DNA from: Gammaproteobacteria bacterium
GTDB taxonomy: Bacteria > Pseudomonadota > Gammaproteobacteria > Steroidobacterales > Steroidobacteraceae
Direction: 5' to 3'
NCBI GenBank assembly: GCA_028293765.1
Contig: JAQGOG010000119.1
Span: 1-64,000 of the forward strand
DNA length: 64,000 bases
The notes beneath the pieces are model-generated. The model had not been told where the DNA came from and ran no database searches. It saw only the letters and a program-made list of their open reading frames with translations. Both the position numbers and the translations under genes were made by a program. This document shows, piece by piece, positions 34,412 through 43,251 of this stretch (its first letter is position 1; each line of letters begins with the position of its first letter).

Positions 34412-35848
34412 GTGACCGAGCACGGTTTGACCGAGGACGAAGTACTTCTCGCCGCAGCGGTTGCCCCGTTACGCGCTCTGGGTTGCGACATCGCCATCGA
34501 CGATCTCGGCGCGGGCTCTTCCGGACTCAAGACGTGGGCGGCGATCCGCCCCGATTATGTGAAGGTCGACCGCTACTTCGTTGCCGGTATCGAGCACGAT
34601 GCCGTGCGCGGCGAGATACTTCGCTCTGTCGTCGACATGGGACGCGTCACGGGCTGTCGCGTCATTGCCGAAGGCATCGAGAACCGCGAGCAGTACGCTC
34701 TCGTGGTCGAGTTGGGTGTGGATTACCTGCAAGGGTATCTGTTGGGGCGGCCGCACCGCGTGCCGCAACCGAACGCAGCGGTGCTCAGCGAGCTCGAAAC
34801 GCTCGCGCTGGGACCGACTGCCGATTGCGCCGAGCATCTGGTGCTCCCTATTCCCGGTATCTCCGCGGCCATGCCGGTTGGCGAAGTGGTCGAGATGTTC
34901 CGCGATAACGCGGGTTGGACAGCGCTCGCGGTATTGGAAGCGGAGCGGCCGGTCGGGCTCGTTTACCGGGATGAGCTGCTCATCTTCCTCAGCCGTCCCC
35001 TGCATCCGGAGATCTACAACCGTAAGCCCGTGACCAGCGTAATGACGCGGGAAACCGTGCAGATCGAAGCCCGCGCGCGGCTCGATCAGGTCAGCCGCCT
35101 GGTCACTGCGCGCAGCGCCCGTCCGCAGCGTGATGACTTCATTATCACTCGTAACGGTCTCTATCTTGGACTGGGCAGGACGCTCGACCTGCTGCGGCAG
35201 ATCACCGCGCAGCAGATCCAGGCTGCCCGGCAGTCAAATCCCCTTACCGGGCTGCCTGGTAACCGGGAGATCCAGAGACATCTCTCTCAGTGGCTCGCGC
35301 GTCGCCGCCACTTCGTAGCCTGTCATCTCGATCTGGACCACTTCAAGGCGTTCAACGATGCGTACGGATACGCTCGCGGCGACCAGGTGCTGCTGCACGT
35401 TGCGCAGGTGATCAGCCAGATCGTCCGCCCGCGGGTCGATTTCGTCGGTCATGTCGGAGGCGACGACTTCGTATTTCTCCTGCGCAGTCAGGACTGGACG
35501 CTGCGTCTCATCGCCGTCATCGAAGAGCTGGCGGCTTCACTCGTCAACTTCCATTCGAGCGAGCATCGTGAGGCCGGCGGCCTGGCCGGCGTCGATCGCG
35601 ACGGCACACCGCGTCATTTCCCGCTGCTCAGCACATCCATTGCCGCGTTTGAAGTCGATGGCTCGCACTCGATCACCCCCGACGTCATTGCCGAGACTCT
35701 TCGCCACACGAAAGCTCTGGCCAAAGCGAAGCCGGGTTGCACATGCCTGCTCGCCGCCGGTGACCGCATCATCGATCTGGTCAGCCGTTCCGAATCGCCG
35801 GATCGGTCCGTACTCGAATCGGCGCCACGCGTCGCGGCCAACGCGTAA
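34412..35848 (+). CDS. 3' part of the frameshifted gene: EAL C-terminal half, CBS pair and degenerate GGDEF
   Basis: 478 codons from an in-frame GTG, which is probably not a natural start. Contents in order: the rest of the EAL domain (EVTEH, AIDDLGAGSSGL, YVKVDRYF, AEGIENREQYAL, YLQGYLLGRP); a CBS-domain-like pair (MPVGEVVEMFRDN, KPVTSVMTRETVQIEA); and a GGDEF domain whose signature reads GGDDF (GHVGGDDFVFLL) with preceding NPLTGLPGNREI and CHLDLDHFKAFND. Joined with the 5' part this would be one protein of about 618 residues. The EAL catalytic residues are all present across the join, so the ancestral protein was probably a phosphodiesterase regulated by CBS ligands. Confidence 0.78.
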   Translation: MTEHGLTEDEVLLAAAVAPLRALGCDIAIDDLGAGSSGLKTWAAIRPDYVKVDRYFVAGIEHDAVRGEILRSVVDMGRVTGCRVIAEGIENREQYALVVELGVDYLQGYLLGRPHRVPQPNAAVLSELETLALGPTADCAEHLVLPIPGISAAMPVGEVVEMFRDNAGWTALAVLEAERPVGLVYRDELLIFLSRPLHPEIYNRKPVTSVMTRETVQIEARARLDQVSRLVTARSARPQRDDFIITRNGLYLGLGRTLDLLRQITAQQIQAARQSNPLTGLPGNREIQRHLSQWLARRRHFVACHLDLDHFKAFNDAYGYARGDQVLLHVAQVISQIVRPRVDFVGHVGGDDFVFLLRSQDWTLRLIAVIEELAASLVNFHSSEHREAGGLAGVDRDGTPRHFPLLSTSIAAFEVDGSHSITPDVIAETLRHTKALAKAKPGCTCLLAAGDRIIDLVSRSESPDRSVLESAPRVAANA

Positions 35849-35850
35849 CC

Positions 35851-36693
35851 CTAACGCGGCGTTCCGAAGGTCTGGGTCCAATACACTCCCGCATCGGTTG
35901 CCGCATTTACGGCAAACGCCACGCCCATCTCGGTGAAGCGCGGCGTCATCAGGTTCTCGCAATGGTGAGGGCTCTGCAGCCATCCCGCGACGGCCTCTTC
36001 AGGAGTCATGATACCGCTGGCCAGATTCTCCCCGACCATGCGCCACTTGTAACCGGTGCGGGTGATCCGATCCGCCGGTGAACTCCCGTCGCGCCCCGTG
36101 TGGTCCATGTAGCGGTTCACCGCCATGTCCTTCGAATGATCGAGCGCTGCGCGCTCCAGTGGAGCACTCAAGGAAAGCGGTCCTGCGGCCGCGAATGTCG
36201 CGCTTCCACATCGGCGCGCGCGTGAGCGGGCCTCGTTCGTTAGTTCCAGTATGCGGCGACTTACCGCACCCGCATCTCGAGCGGCCGGAGGAGCGAAGGG
36301 CTGCGCCAACGCGATCCATACATCGGTTCCGCGCCTGAACGTGCCGATCTCGCGAAACGTCGGGTCGGTCGACGGGGAGCAGAATTGCCGCCCGACGATG
36401 CTCTCGACATCGCCATTGGGAGGCACTCCCGAGATCCGCACCGAAGCCGACGCTACGGCGTGATAGCCCGCGTCGCTCTGCGCCCGCCGGAGGTCGATTC
36501 CGCGAGATAATTGCCGTGCGACCGCGTTCAATCGCGGGCTTTCGCGCAGCCGGGAAGCCGTACCTGGCCCGCCCGGGCAGCCTTGGGCACGAACCTTGTT
36601 AACTGCATTGACGACATCTGCCGCCGCGGTCAGGGGCGTCAGCGTAATGACCAGGAACACGAGGATCTGGCGTAAGACATGCGGCTCGGTCAT
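35851..36693 (-). CDS. CAP-domain (SCP/PR-1) secreted protein
   Basis: 280 residues. A signal peptide (LVFLVITLTPLTAAA) precedes a variable N-terminal region and a C-terminal CAP domain (about 150-278) with the conserved DHSKDMAVNRYMDHTGRDGS, GENLASGIMTPEEAVAGWLQ, SPHHCENLMTPRFTEMGVA and YWTQTFG. The putative metal-site His residues and Glu of the CAP cavity are present. Bacterial CAP proteins are exported and of mostly unknown function. The ATG at 36693 faces the PLD gene with only nine bases between start codons, so each promoter must lie inside the other's 5' region or the true starts lie further in. Confidence 0.86.
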   Translation of the reverse strand: MTEPHVLRQILVFLVITLTPLTAAADVVNAVNKVRAQGCPGGPGTASRLRESPRLNAVARQLSRGIDLRRAQSDAGYHAVASASVRISGVPPNGDVESIVGRQFCSPSTDPTFREIGTFRRGTDVWIALAQPFAPPAARDAGAVSRRILELTNEARSRARRCGSATFAAAGPLSLSAPLERAALDHSKDMAVNRYMDHTGRDGSSPADRITRTGYKWRMVGENLASGIMTPEEAVAGWLQSPHHCENLMTPRFTEMGVAFAVNAATDAGVYWTQTFGTPR

Positions 36694-36702
36694 TGTTCTC
36701 CC

Positions 36703-37869
36703 ATGGCGGACATTCAGGATACGGAACAATTTACAGGCGGGGGACGGCCTTGGCGAAGCGGCAATCGTTTTCACCTGCTCGCGGACAATGAGCAGTTCTT
36801 CGAACGCATGCTGCAGACGATCGAGGCGGCACGGGAATACGTGCTCCTGGAAATGTACCTGGTGGAGTCCGGAATCATCGCCGGCCGGTTCGTCGAGGCG
36901 CTGGGACGCGCGGCGCGCCGCGGCATAAGAGTCTGTGTGGTGTTCGATGGGTTCGGATCACTGAAGCTCGCCGCGTCCTATCGCCGGAGCCTCCTCGATG
37001 CGGGCGTGGACCTCCGCATCTTCAACCCGATCCGCCTGCGGACCCGGTTGCACAATTTTTTGCGCGATCATCGCAAGCTGCTGCTGGTCGACGGGCTGAC
37101 CGCGTTCGTGGGTGGCGCGGGCCTGACGGACGAATTCGCGATTGCCGACCGGACGCGACAACCCTGGCGGGATCTCATGGTCGAGATTTCTGGGCCAGTG
37201 GTCACGGACTGGCAACGGGTGTTTGGGCGAACCTGGCGCCGAAGCGGGGGAGTGCTCGAACTTCCGGATCCGCCTCCCTGTGCCGACATCGCGGATGGAG
37301 CCGACGGCAGGGTGGCATTGAGCGAAGCGCGGGAGCGGTCCGTTCTCGCAAACGGCGTCGTCCGTCGAATCGAGGCCGCACGCACGCGCGCCTGGATCAT
37401 GAGCGCGTATTTCGTGCCGTCCCGCCGCTTTCGTAAGGCGCTTCGCGTGGCGGCACGTCGTGGGGTCGATGTCCGCCTGCTCGTGCCGGGGCCGAAGACC
37501 GACCACCCGTGGGTGCGGCATGCGGCGCGCCGGTACTACGGCAAGATGTTGCGTAATGGCGTGCAGATCTTCGAGTACCAGCCGCGCATGCTGCACGCGA
37601 AGATGACGGTCTGCGACGACTGGGTGTCCATAGGCTCCAGCAATCTCGATCGGTGGAGCTTCAAGTGGAACCTCGAAGCGAACCAGGAAATTCGCAACGC
37701 CGCCTTTGCGGCCGTGGCGGTCGAGGTGTTCGAAGGCGATTGCGGCCAGTCGGAGCTGCTCAGCCGCAGGCATTGGCCGCAGCGCGCCTGGCTCGATCGC
37801 CAGCAGGAACGCATCGCCGGACTGTTGGATCGCCTGTTGGATCGCTGGCGCCGGCCGCGAGTGCCGTGA
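36703..37869 (+). CDS. Phospholipase D-family protein, cardiolipin-synthase-like (ClsB type)
   Basis: 388 residues with no N-terminal membrane helices. Two HKD motifs: HRKLLLVDGLTAFVGG (HxKxxxxD) and HAKMTVCDDWVSIGSSNLD (HxKxxxxD). The N-terminus (HLLADNEQFFERMLQTIEAA) and short length match ClsB/ClsC-type cardiolipin synthases, which make cardiolipin from phosphatidylglycerol. Any transfer between other phospholipids remains possible. An in-frame ATG 24 bases earlier overlaps the divergent CAP gene. Confidence 0.88.
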   Translation: MADIQDTEQFTGGGRPWRSGNRFHLLADNEQFFERMLQTIEAAREYVLLEMYLVESGIIAGRFVEALGRAARRGIRVCVVFDGFGSLKLAASYRRSLLDAGVDLRIFNPIRLRTRLHNFLRDHRKLLLVDGLTAFVGGAGLTDEFAIADRTRQPWRDLMVEISGPVVTDWQRVFGRTWRRSGGVLELPDPPPCADIADGADGRVALSEARERSVLANGVVRRIEAARTRAWIMSAYFVPSRRFRKALRVAARRGVDVRLLVPGPKTDHPWVRHAARRYYGKMLRNGVQIFEYQPRMLHAKMTVCDDWVSIGSSNLDRWSFKWNLEANQEIRNAAFAAVAVEVFEGDCGQSELLSRRHWPQRAWLDRQQERIAGLLDRLLDRWRRPRVP

Positions 37870-37875
37870 GCACCG

Positions 37876-38880
37876 CTATTTCTTCGAGACCGCTGCCGGC
37901 ACGGGAAGTGCCGAGTACAGCTCAGTCGTGCGCACGAACGCGAGCAGAAACGACGACATGACTTCCATTTGTGTCTTGTAGGCGCGCACGGCCTGCAGCT
38001 TGCGCGTCTGCTCGTCGTCGGTAAGTACGAAAGCAGTGGGGTCCAGCCCCTTGCCGCGGGGCGGCGGGTTGAGCGGGATATCCGGGTAATAGCCGCGCGG
38101 GCTCGGCCAACCCTCGCCGCCATGCACGATCCAGTAGCGCCCTTTCGCCAACTCGTTCCGGTGGCTCAATGCGCGGATCGCGAGAATGCCGCTCGCCCGA
38201 TGATCGGGGTGGCCGTCCTCAGGGCTGGGCGCGAGAACCAGTGTGGGGTGGACGCGATCGAGCACCGCGTCGAAGTCCCGTTCGAGACTCTGCCCCGTGT
38301 AGGGGTCACCGGGAAACAGAGCCGTCGCATAGGGGACGCTCGTCGCTCCCGTGAACCTCGAGTGATAGGGCGTCGCGTAGTTGTCGGTCATCAGCAGCAA
38401 CAGGCCGCGGTCGGGATACCCCAGGAAAAATTGCTGTGCGGCCGGTACGCCCAGCAGGGACGTTGCGGCTCGGGCTTCCGCCATTCGCCTTGCGGCAAGA
38501 TCGCGCAGCTTGTCTGAATTGATGAACAGGCTCTTCTCGACGATCAGCATCGACAGCTCGGAGCCGTCGCCGCTCGTGAGCCACACGACACTGACGCGAC
38601 CGCCCGCTTTCAGGACGCGCTGGATGGCGCCGGCACAGCACAGCGTTTCGTCATCCGGGTGCGGCGAGACCACGAGCAACGTCGTAGTCGCATCAATCCG
38701 TGCGAAGTCTGTGGATGAGTCGGAGCGCTTCGGCGCCGTGGTAGCAGCAGTGCGCGCGGCCTTGCTGGCCGCGCCGTTGGCGGCGGCCTCGCCGGCATTT
38801 CCGACACCGGCCACAGCCACCGTGAGGAGCATCGCGACGAGCGAGGCAAAGATGGCTGAATGCAAATGGGCTCGCGGCAA
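37876..38880 (-). CDS. PIG-L family deacetylase, exported
   Basis: 334 residues. A signal peptide (IFASLVAMLLTVAVAGVGNA) is followed by an Ala/Thr-rich linker. The zinc-dependent LmbE/PIG-L domain shows VVSPHPDDETLCCAG (metal-binding AHPDDE motif) and EDGHPDHRASG (third ligand HxxH). Such enzymes remove acetyl groups from N-acetylglucosamine-containing molecules. Export suggests action on a cell-wall or external glycan. It lies tail-to-tail with the PLD gene, six bases apart. Confidence 0.86.
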   Translation of the reverse strand: MPRAHLHSAIFASLVAMLLTVAVAGVGNAGEAAANGAASKAARTAATTAPKRSDSSTDFARIDATTTLLVVSPHPDDETLCCAGAIQRVLKAGGRVSVVWLTSGDGSELSMLIVEKSLFINSDKLRDLAARRMAEARAATSLLGVPAAQQFFLGYPDRGLLLLMTDNYATPYHSRFTGATSVPYATALFPGDPYTGQSLERDFDAVLDRVHPTLVLAPSPEDGHPDHRASGILAIRALSHRNELAKGRYWIVHGGEGWPSPRGYYPDIPLNPPPRGKGLDPTAFVLTDDEQTRKLQAVRAYKTQMEVMSSFLLAFVRTTELYSALPVPAAVSKK

Positions 38881-38886
38881 GGAGAA

Positions 38887-39570
38887 GTGAGGTGCCTAGT
38901 GTACACGCCGAGACCCAACGGGCGTTATATCGAGGAGGCAACCGAACTCGCCCGCCTCGTCACCGAGTGGACTCTTTCGCTGCCGGACAACGGGCACCGG
39001 CTCGTAGTGTGCTCGGGCGGCGGCGGCGGAATCATGGAAGCGGCCAATCGGGGCGCGGCCCTGGGCGGCGGCCGAAGTGTGGGGTTGAACATCGGCTTGC
39101 CGCATGAGCAACGGCCTAATGCTTACATAACGCCGGAACTCTCCTTCGAGTTCCACTATTTCTTCATGCGTAAATTGTGGTTCGCGCATCTCGCGCGTGC
39201 CATCGTGGTGTTCCCCGGTGGATTCGGCACATTCGACGAGTTGTTCGAAATGCTGACACTCGCCCAGACTCGCAAGCTGGACCGGAATATACTGATCCTG
39301 CTGTACGGTTCCACGTACTGGAAGGAAGTGATCAATTTCGAGGCGCTCGTTCGCCATGGCGTCATCGCGGCGCAGGACATGAGCCTGTTCTCGTTTGTCG
39401 ATACGCCACGTGAGGCGCTGGAACGGCTCAAAAGCGGCATCGTCCTCGAACCCGCGGACGGCGCCGCGCAGCCGGCCTTTGCGAAATCCCGGCAGCCGGA
39501 AGGGGAGGAGCGCGACAGCGGCGAGCGTGATGAGAAGTCCTCGTTCCGAACCTCCGGGAACGCGTCATAA
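38887..39570 (+). CDS. LOG-family (TIGR00730-like) nucleotide phosphoribohydrolase-type protein
   Basis: 227 residues from GTG 38887. The Rossmann-type LOG motifs are VVCSGGGGGIMEAANRGA (usually GGGxxGxM) and VVFPGGFGTFDELFEML (PGGxGTxxE). LOG enzymes release cytokinin bases or AMP from nucleotides; bacterial members often act on purine nucleotides. The N-terminus is shorter than usual and lacks the GSAR-type first strand. GTG 38899 (GAGG six bases upstream) and ATG 38860 are alternative starts; the latter would overlap the divergent deacetylase gene. The C-terminal 25 residues are a charged tail. Confidence 0.82.
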   Translation: MRCLVYTPRPNGRYIEEATELARLVTEWTLSLPDNGHRLVVCSGGGGGIMEAANRGAALGGGRSVGLNIGLPHEQRPNAYITPELSFEFHYFFMRKLWFAHLARAIVVFPGGFGTFDELFEMLTLAQTRKLDRNILILLYGSTYWKEVINFEALVRHGVIAAQDMSLFSFVDTPREALERLKSGIVLEPADGAAQPAFAKSRQPEGEERDSGERDEKSSFRTSGNAS

Positions 39571-39659
39571 TCGTCCGCCACCACCGCCTGTCAGCGTCGC
39601 GAACCCCGCGGCGTTGTAGAGGTCTACAATGGTGGCATCTGGCAAGCTGAGGTGCGGTC

Positions 39660-40259
39660 ATGTCCCCTTTAAATGCACGCGCGTTGTTCCGGGTAGGCGC
39701 TCTGGTCGGGTTGGGTTTTCTGCTGGTCGCCTGCGAGACGCGGCCCGAGATCCGCACGCAGGCAGCGGCCAATGCGAATCTCGCGCACTACCGTACGTAT
39801 GGCTTCATGCCCAAGCCGGGTACCGATAAGGACGGCTACAAGACACTCACGACCCAGACTCTGGAGCGGTCCGTGGGTCGCGAGATGCTCTCGCGCGGCT
39901 ATACTCCTGCCGGCGGCGGACAGCCTGACCTGCTCATCAACTTCAGCGTCAAGACCAGGGACAAAGTCGAAGGCGACTCCGGTCCGGCGTTCGGCTTGGG
40001 CTACGGCTACGGATGGGGGCGGGGCCACTACGGCTATGGTTTCGGCTTCAACGATTATTACAACGATATCCAGACCGTCACGGAGGGCTCGCTCATGGTC
40101 GACCTCGTCGATCGCGAGCACAACGAGGTGGTATGGAGCGGTACGGCGGTCGGGCGCCTGACGAAGAAAGTGCTCGACGATCCGGACCCGCAGATCGAGC
40201 GGTCGGTTGCCGAGATCTTCGCGCGCTATCCGATCAAGGCAGCGGGACAGCCGCACTGA
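39660..40259 (+). CDS. DUF4136 lipoprotein
   Basis: 199 residues. It is a lipoprotein signal (VGLGFLLVAC, lipobox LVAC) followed by a DUF4136 domain: LAHYRTYGFMPKPGTDKDGY, then PDLLINFSVKTRDK, a Gly/Tyr-rich loop (GYGYGWGRGHYGYGFGF), GSLMVDLVDREHNEVVWSG, and the C-terminal VAEIFARYP. It is an outer-membrane or periplasmic lipoprotein of unknown function. It is a single-gene unit with its neighbours in other orientations. Confidence 0.87.
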   Translation: MSPLNARALFRVGALVGLGFLLVACETRPEIRTQAAANANLAHYRTYGFMPKPGTDKDGYKTLTTQTLERSVGREMLSRGYTPAGGGQPDLLINFSVKTRDKVEGDSGPAFGLGYGYGWGRGHYGYGFGFNDYYNDIQTVTEGSLMVDLVDREHNEVVWSGTAVGRLTKKVLDDPDPQIERSVAEIFARYPIKAAGQPH

Positions 40260-40317
40260 AGCGCGGGCGCTAAGGAGCGGCGTCGCCTCAAGGTCCGAGC
40301 GGGGCGACGAGTCGCCG

Positions 40318-41613
40318 TCAGTGGGCGACCAGATCGAGGTAAACGCGCTCCAGGCGCTCCGCGCTTCGATCCCATGTCAGCAGCCGCTCCGCGCGCAGCC
40401 GCGACTCGCGTCCCATCTCGCGCAGGCGCGCGGGATCGGACAACAAATCCCGTAGGGCCTGCGTCAAGGCGCCGAGATCCAGTCGCGGCACCAGTCGCCC
40501 GGTAACACCCTCAGCCACCAGCTCCGGCACACCACCGCAGTCGCTCGCGAGCACCGGTACTCCGCTCGCCATCGATTCGGCGACCGGCAGCCCATACGAC
40601 TCCCGCCAGATTGACGGCAGCACGAGGAGGTCCGCCTGGCGATAGAGCCGGGTGAGCTCCTCCAGCGAGACGCTGCCGCGAAAGTGCACCCTGCCCGCCG
40701 TCTGCGGCGACAGGCGTGCTTCGAGGTGATCGCTATAACTGCGCCGCTGGCCCAGTACTTCCTTCGTCAGCCAGGCCAACATCGAGCGCCCGTAGAACGG
40801 GCGCAGACTGTCCAACGCCGCCGCGTCGTCGCTCAGCAGCAGGCTGACGAGATCGAAGGGCAGCATGCCCACTTTGCCCACGAGGGTGAGCTCTATGTCG
40901 GGCCGTTCGCGAGCGACCCGATCGAATGCCTCGACCAGCAGATGCACGCCCTTGTCAGGCGAAATGCGGCCCACGAACAATACACGGGTCGGTTGCCCGG
41001 ACTCCGAACGCGCTGCGTCGGGAGCAAACCGCCGTACGTCGACACCGTTACCGATCGTATGAATGGACGCGGCACGCTCCGGAAAGCGCGCGCGGGCGCG
41101 ATCCGTCACGAAGTCGGATACAGCGACCACCGAGTCGACATTCGCCAGTTGGCGGCGCAGCAGGTCGTAATTCAGCTGCGCCAGCTCGTCCTGATGCATG
41201 TGCAGAACGATCTTCGCAAGCGGCGCCGCCCGCCTGAAGTGGCCGGCGAACTGCAGCTGCTGCGGAAAGTGCAGCACGTCGACGGGATGCGTGCGCAGAT
41301 CCCTGGCCACCTGCATGAAGTACTCGCGATAGTAGAGCGGCGAGTTGATGTACGGCGGCCCGACCCTGAAGCGGCCGGCCAGCAACTGCATGCCCTTGTG
41401 AAAATTCTTCGCCACGTAGCGCACGCGCCGCATCTCGATCGTTTTCCAACGTTCGGACGAGGCCTGTCCGGGTGCGCGCGGCGCGTAGACAGTGACTTCG
41501 TGACGTTCGGCCAGGCGCTTGGCCAGCTCCCAATTCACGATGGCCACGGAGCCGCGCTGCTCCTCGCTGCCGACTATCGGGTCCTGCGGCTGATTGACGA
41601 TCGCGATCTTCAT
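40318..41613 (-). CDS. GT4-family glycosyltransferase
   Basis: 431 residues. GT-B fold, family 4: an N-terminal domain MKIAIVNQPQDPIVG, VHTIGNGVDVRRFAP-type acceptor loop, VLFVGRISPDKGVHLLVEA, and the C-terminal nucleotide-sugar motif PSIWRESYGLPVAESMASGV (E-x7-E) with SDCGGVPELV. It transfers a sugar from an activated donor to a glycan or lipid acceptor. No other polysaccharide genes lie nearby, so the product is unknown. ATG 41613 is chosen because homology starts there; the frame stays open upstream. Confidence 0.9.
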   Translation of the reverse strand: MKIAIVNQPQDPIVGSEEQRGSVAIVNWELAKRLAERHEVTVYAPRAPGQASSERWKTIEMRRVRYVAKNFHKGMQLLAGRFRVGPPYINSPLYYREYFMQVARDLRTHPVDVLHFPQQLQFAGHFRRAAPLAKIVLHMHQDELAQLNYDLLRRQLANVDSVVAVSDFVTDRARARFPERAASIHTIGNGVDVRRFAPDAARSESGQPTRVLFVGRISPDKGVHLLVEAFDRVARERPDIELTLVGKVGMLPFDLVSLLLSDDAAALDSLRPFYGRSMLAWLTKEVLGQRRSYSDHLEARLSPQTAGRVHFRGSVSLEELTRLYRQADLLVLPSIWRESYGLPVAESMASGVPVLASDCGGVPELVAEGVTGRLVPRLDLGALTQALRDLLSDPARLREMGRESRLRAERLLTWDRSAERLERVYLDLVAH

Positions 41614-41804
41614 TGGAACGTGTGCAATGTGGCTCCGGCTTGAGGCCAATGAGGGCGTAGCGGCTCGAGGCCGGCCACCGTAGCCTGCCCCAGCAGCGGT
41701 CTCACGTCCGTGTATTGGTTTTGGATAGTGTACGAGCGGCCCTGTTAGCATTCGGCGTCGGGAGTCTTAATTTTACGTAATGTGCGCTTTCTCACGGAGG
41801 CTGG

Positions 41805-42008
41805 ATGAACATCGATCGCCGGACACTGTTAAATGCATTGGGTACGGCCGGCTTGGCCGGCATGACGGCCGCAAACGCCTCGGCTGACAGTTCCGCCGCG
41901 GTTGAGACGGAAGCAAAGCATGTGCCGGACAGCTCCAGCTCGCCGGCCAAGGTTATCGACGTACATACCCACATGTACGGCAACGCGCACCGGCTGTTCG
42001 AGCTTTGA
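41805..42008 (+). pseudogene. Truncated amidohydrolase with Tat-like signal (67 residues)
   Basis: A Shine-Dalgarno (GGAGG) and ATG start a frame whose product has a Tat-type signal (NIDRRTLLNALGTAGLAGM) and then PAKVIDVHTHMYG, the HxH metal-binding start of the amidohydrolase_2/uracil-DNA-like TIM-barrel family. The frame ends eleven residues later. No other frame continues the barrel; the sequence passes straight into the end of an opposite-strand hydrolase gene. A normal member has over 300 residues, so more than 80% is lost. It looks like a deletion remnant whose start signals have survived. Confidence 0.7.
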
Positions 42009-42022
42009 CAGGTCGTCGCGCG

Positions 42023-42835
42023 CTAGTTTGAGAGGCTCTTGGGGTCGTTCGTACCGATGCACCCGGCCAGGCGGCGTGCGGCGGCGACGACGACTTCCGG
42101 GTGATCGCGCTGGATGTAGTGGCCGCTGTTATCCACGCGGACGTGGCTCGCTCCGGGAAAATCCGCGGCAATCTCGTCCTGCATGCCAGCTGACATCGCT
42201 CTGGACGACGGTGTCTCGCCTGGCGGCGCGCGAGTGCTCGACAGTACGATTGTTGGAACGGCGAGGGCGTGCGGGCTCGCGTGAACCTGTTCACCGGCCG
42301 CGCCGCTGTCGTTCAGCTCGCGACGCATGATCCAGGGCATGAACAAGGTGACGGCGCTGCGCCCGGCATAGGGAGTGTTGGCAGAGTTGTCCACCAGCAG
42401 ATGCTGATGCCAGCTGCTCGAGTCGATGAGCACGAGTCCCGCGATTTCCTTGGGATAGTTGCGCGCGAAGTACTGCATGTACAGTCCGCCGAGCGAATGC
42501 CCGACCAGCACGTAAGGCGGATCGATGTTCCTGCGCTTGAGCTCGGCGCGCAGCTCGGCGACGATCGTTGCCGAGTCGCGTGGGCCGATCGCGGGATCGC
42601 TGCCCTGGTAACCGGCGCGATTGTAAGCAAGGGTGCGTGTGCAATTCGCGGCGATCTGCGGCTGCACGTCGTTCCAGACGTCCATCGTGTCTCCGAGGCC
42701 CGCTTCAAGGATGACCGTCCGCGATCCGCTTCCCTCCATCCGGATGACGTGGTGCAAGTCCACGTCGGCCAGAGCCAGCGCATCCGTGCTCGTCAGGCAC
42801 AATAGTAGCGTTTGCAATCGCGCGAACAGCTTCAT
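42023..42835 (-). CDS. Alpha/beta-fold hydrolase, exported
   Basis: 270 residues. A signal-like N-terminus (MKLFARLQTLLLCLTSTDALA) precedes an alpha/beta hydrolase domain: VILEAGLGDTMDVWNDV, AYNRAGYQGSDPA, nucleophile elbow VGHSLGGLYMQYFARNYP (Ser in GHSLGG), and catalytic His in VRVDNSGHYIQRDHPEVV. An esterase/lipase-like enzyme of unknown substrate. It is intact, but lies between two gene remnants. Confidence 0.86.
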   Translation of the reverse strand: MKLFARLQTLLLCLTSTDALALADVDLHHVIRMEGSGSRTVILEAGLGDTMDVWNDVQPQIAANCTRTLAYNRAGYQGSDPAIGPRDSATIVAELRAELKRRNIDPPYVLVGHSLGGLYMQYFARNYPKEIAGLVLIDSSSWHQHLLVDNSANTPYAGRSAVTLFMPWIMRRELNDSGAAGEQVHASPHALAVPTIVLSSTRAPPGETPSSRAMSAGMQDEIAADFPGASHVRVDNSGHYIQRDHPEVVVAAARRLAGCIGTNDPKSLSN

Positions 42836-42912
42836 GAGTCTTCACCTTCGTACGACGGGGCGAGCTGCTGCGTCGATTCTGTCTCGCAGGCGCCGGCTGC
42901 GTAAACCTCCGC

Positions 42913-43149
42913 TCAACGAATTGCCGGCAAGGGTCGTTCCTGATGGGGACGCAATGCGGCGACGAGCATGAGCGCGGCGGCATAGAGTACGACGGCAACG
43001 ATGAGCCAGCGGAGCCAGATGGCGGGCAGCGACTTCACGATGAACGCGGCCAGCAGGACGCCCGGGACGCCGCCGATCGCGAGCCCAAACGCCGCGCGGG
43101 CGCTGTAGCGCTCCGTGCGGATGAAGGAGATCGCCGTGACGCGGCATGC
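42913..43149 (-). pseudogene. TauE/SafE (TSUP) permease C-terminal remnant
   Basis: The minus strand carries about 78 codons ending in TGA that read SFIRTERYSARAAFGLAIGG, VPGVLLAAFIVKSLPA, and WLRWLIVAVVLYAAALMLVA: the last two membrane helices and loop of a TSUP (sulfite exporter TauE/SafE) protein. There is no start codon or upstream TSUP sequence in this frame. A different frame beginning with GTG at 43255, overlapping the dehydrogenase stop (GTGA), contains one hydrophobic helix (TLVTAVSLVAAWYIWRWIALE) and then goes out of phase. A full TSUP protein has about 250 residues, so two-thirds are missing. Confidence 0.65.
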
Positions 43150-43251
43150 GAGTTTGGCTCGTCGGTCTGGCTCGCTCGAGGGCGATCCACCGCCAGATGT
43201 ACCACGCGGCGACGAGCGAGACTGCCGTCACGAGCGTGCGTGTGCCTATCG

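Noticed and set aside
35440-35490. GGDDF motif as an active diguanylate cyclase site
   Set aside because: The usual Glu at the fourth position coordinates metal and is needed for activity; I treated this domain as degenerate rather than active.
41614-41751. 46-codon upstream extension of the glycosyltransferase
   Set aside because: GT4 homology starts exactly at MKIAIVNQPQ; the extension is Arg/Gly/Pro-rich and has no signal or membrane character.
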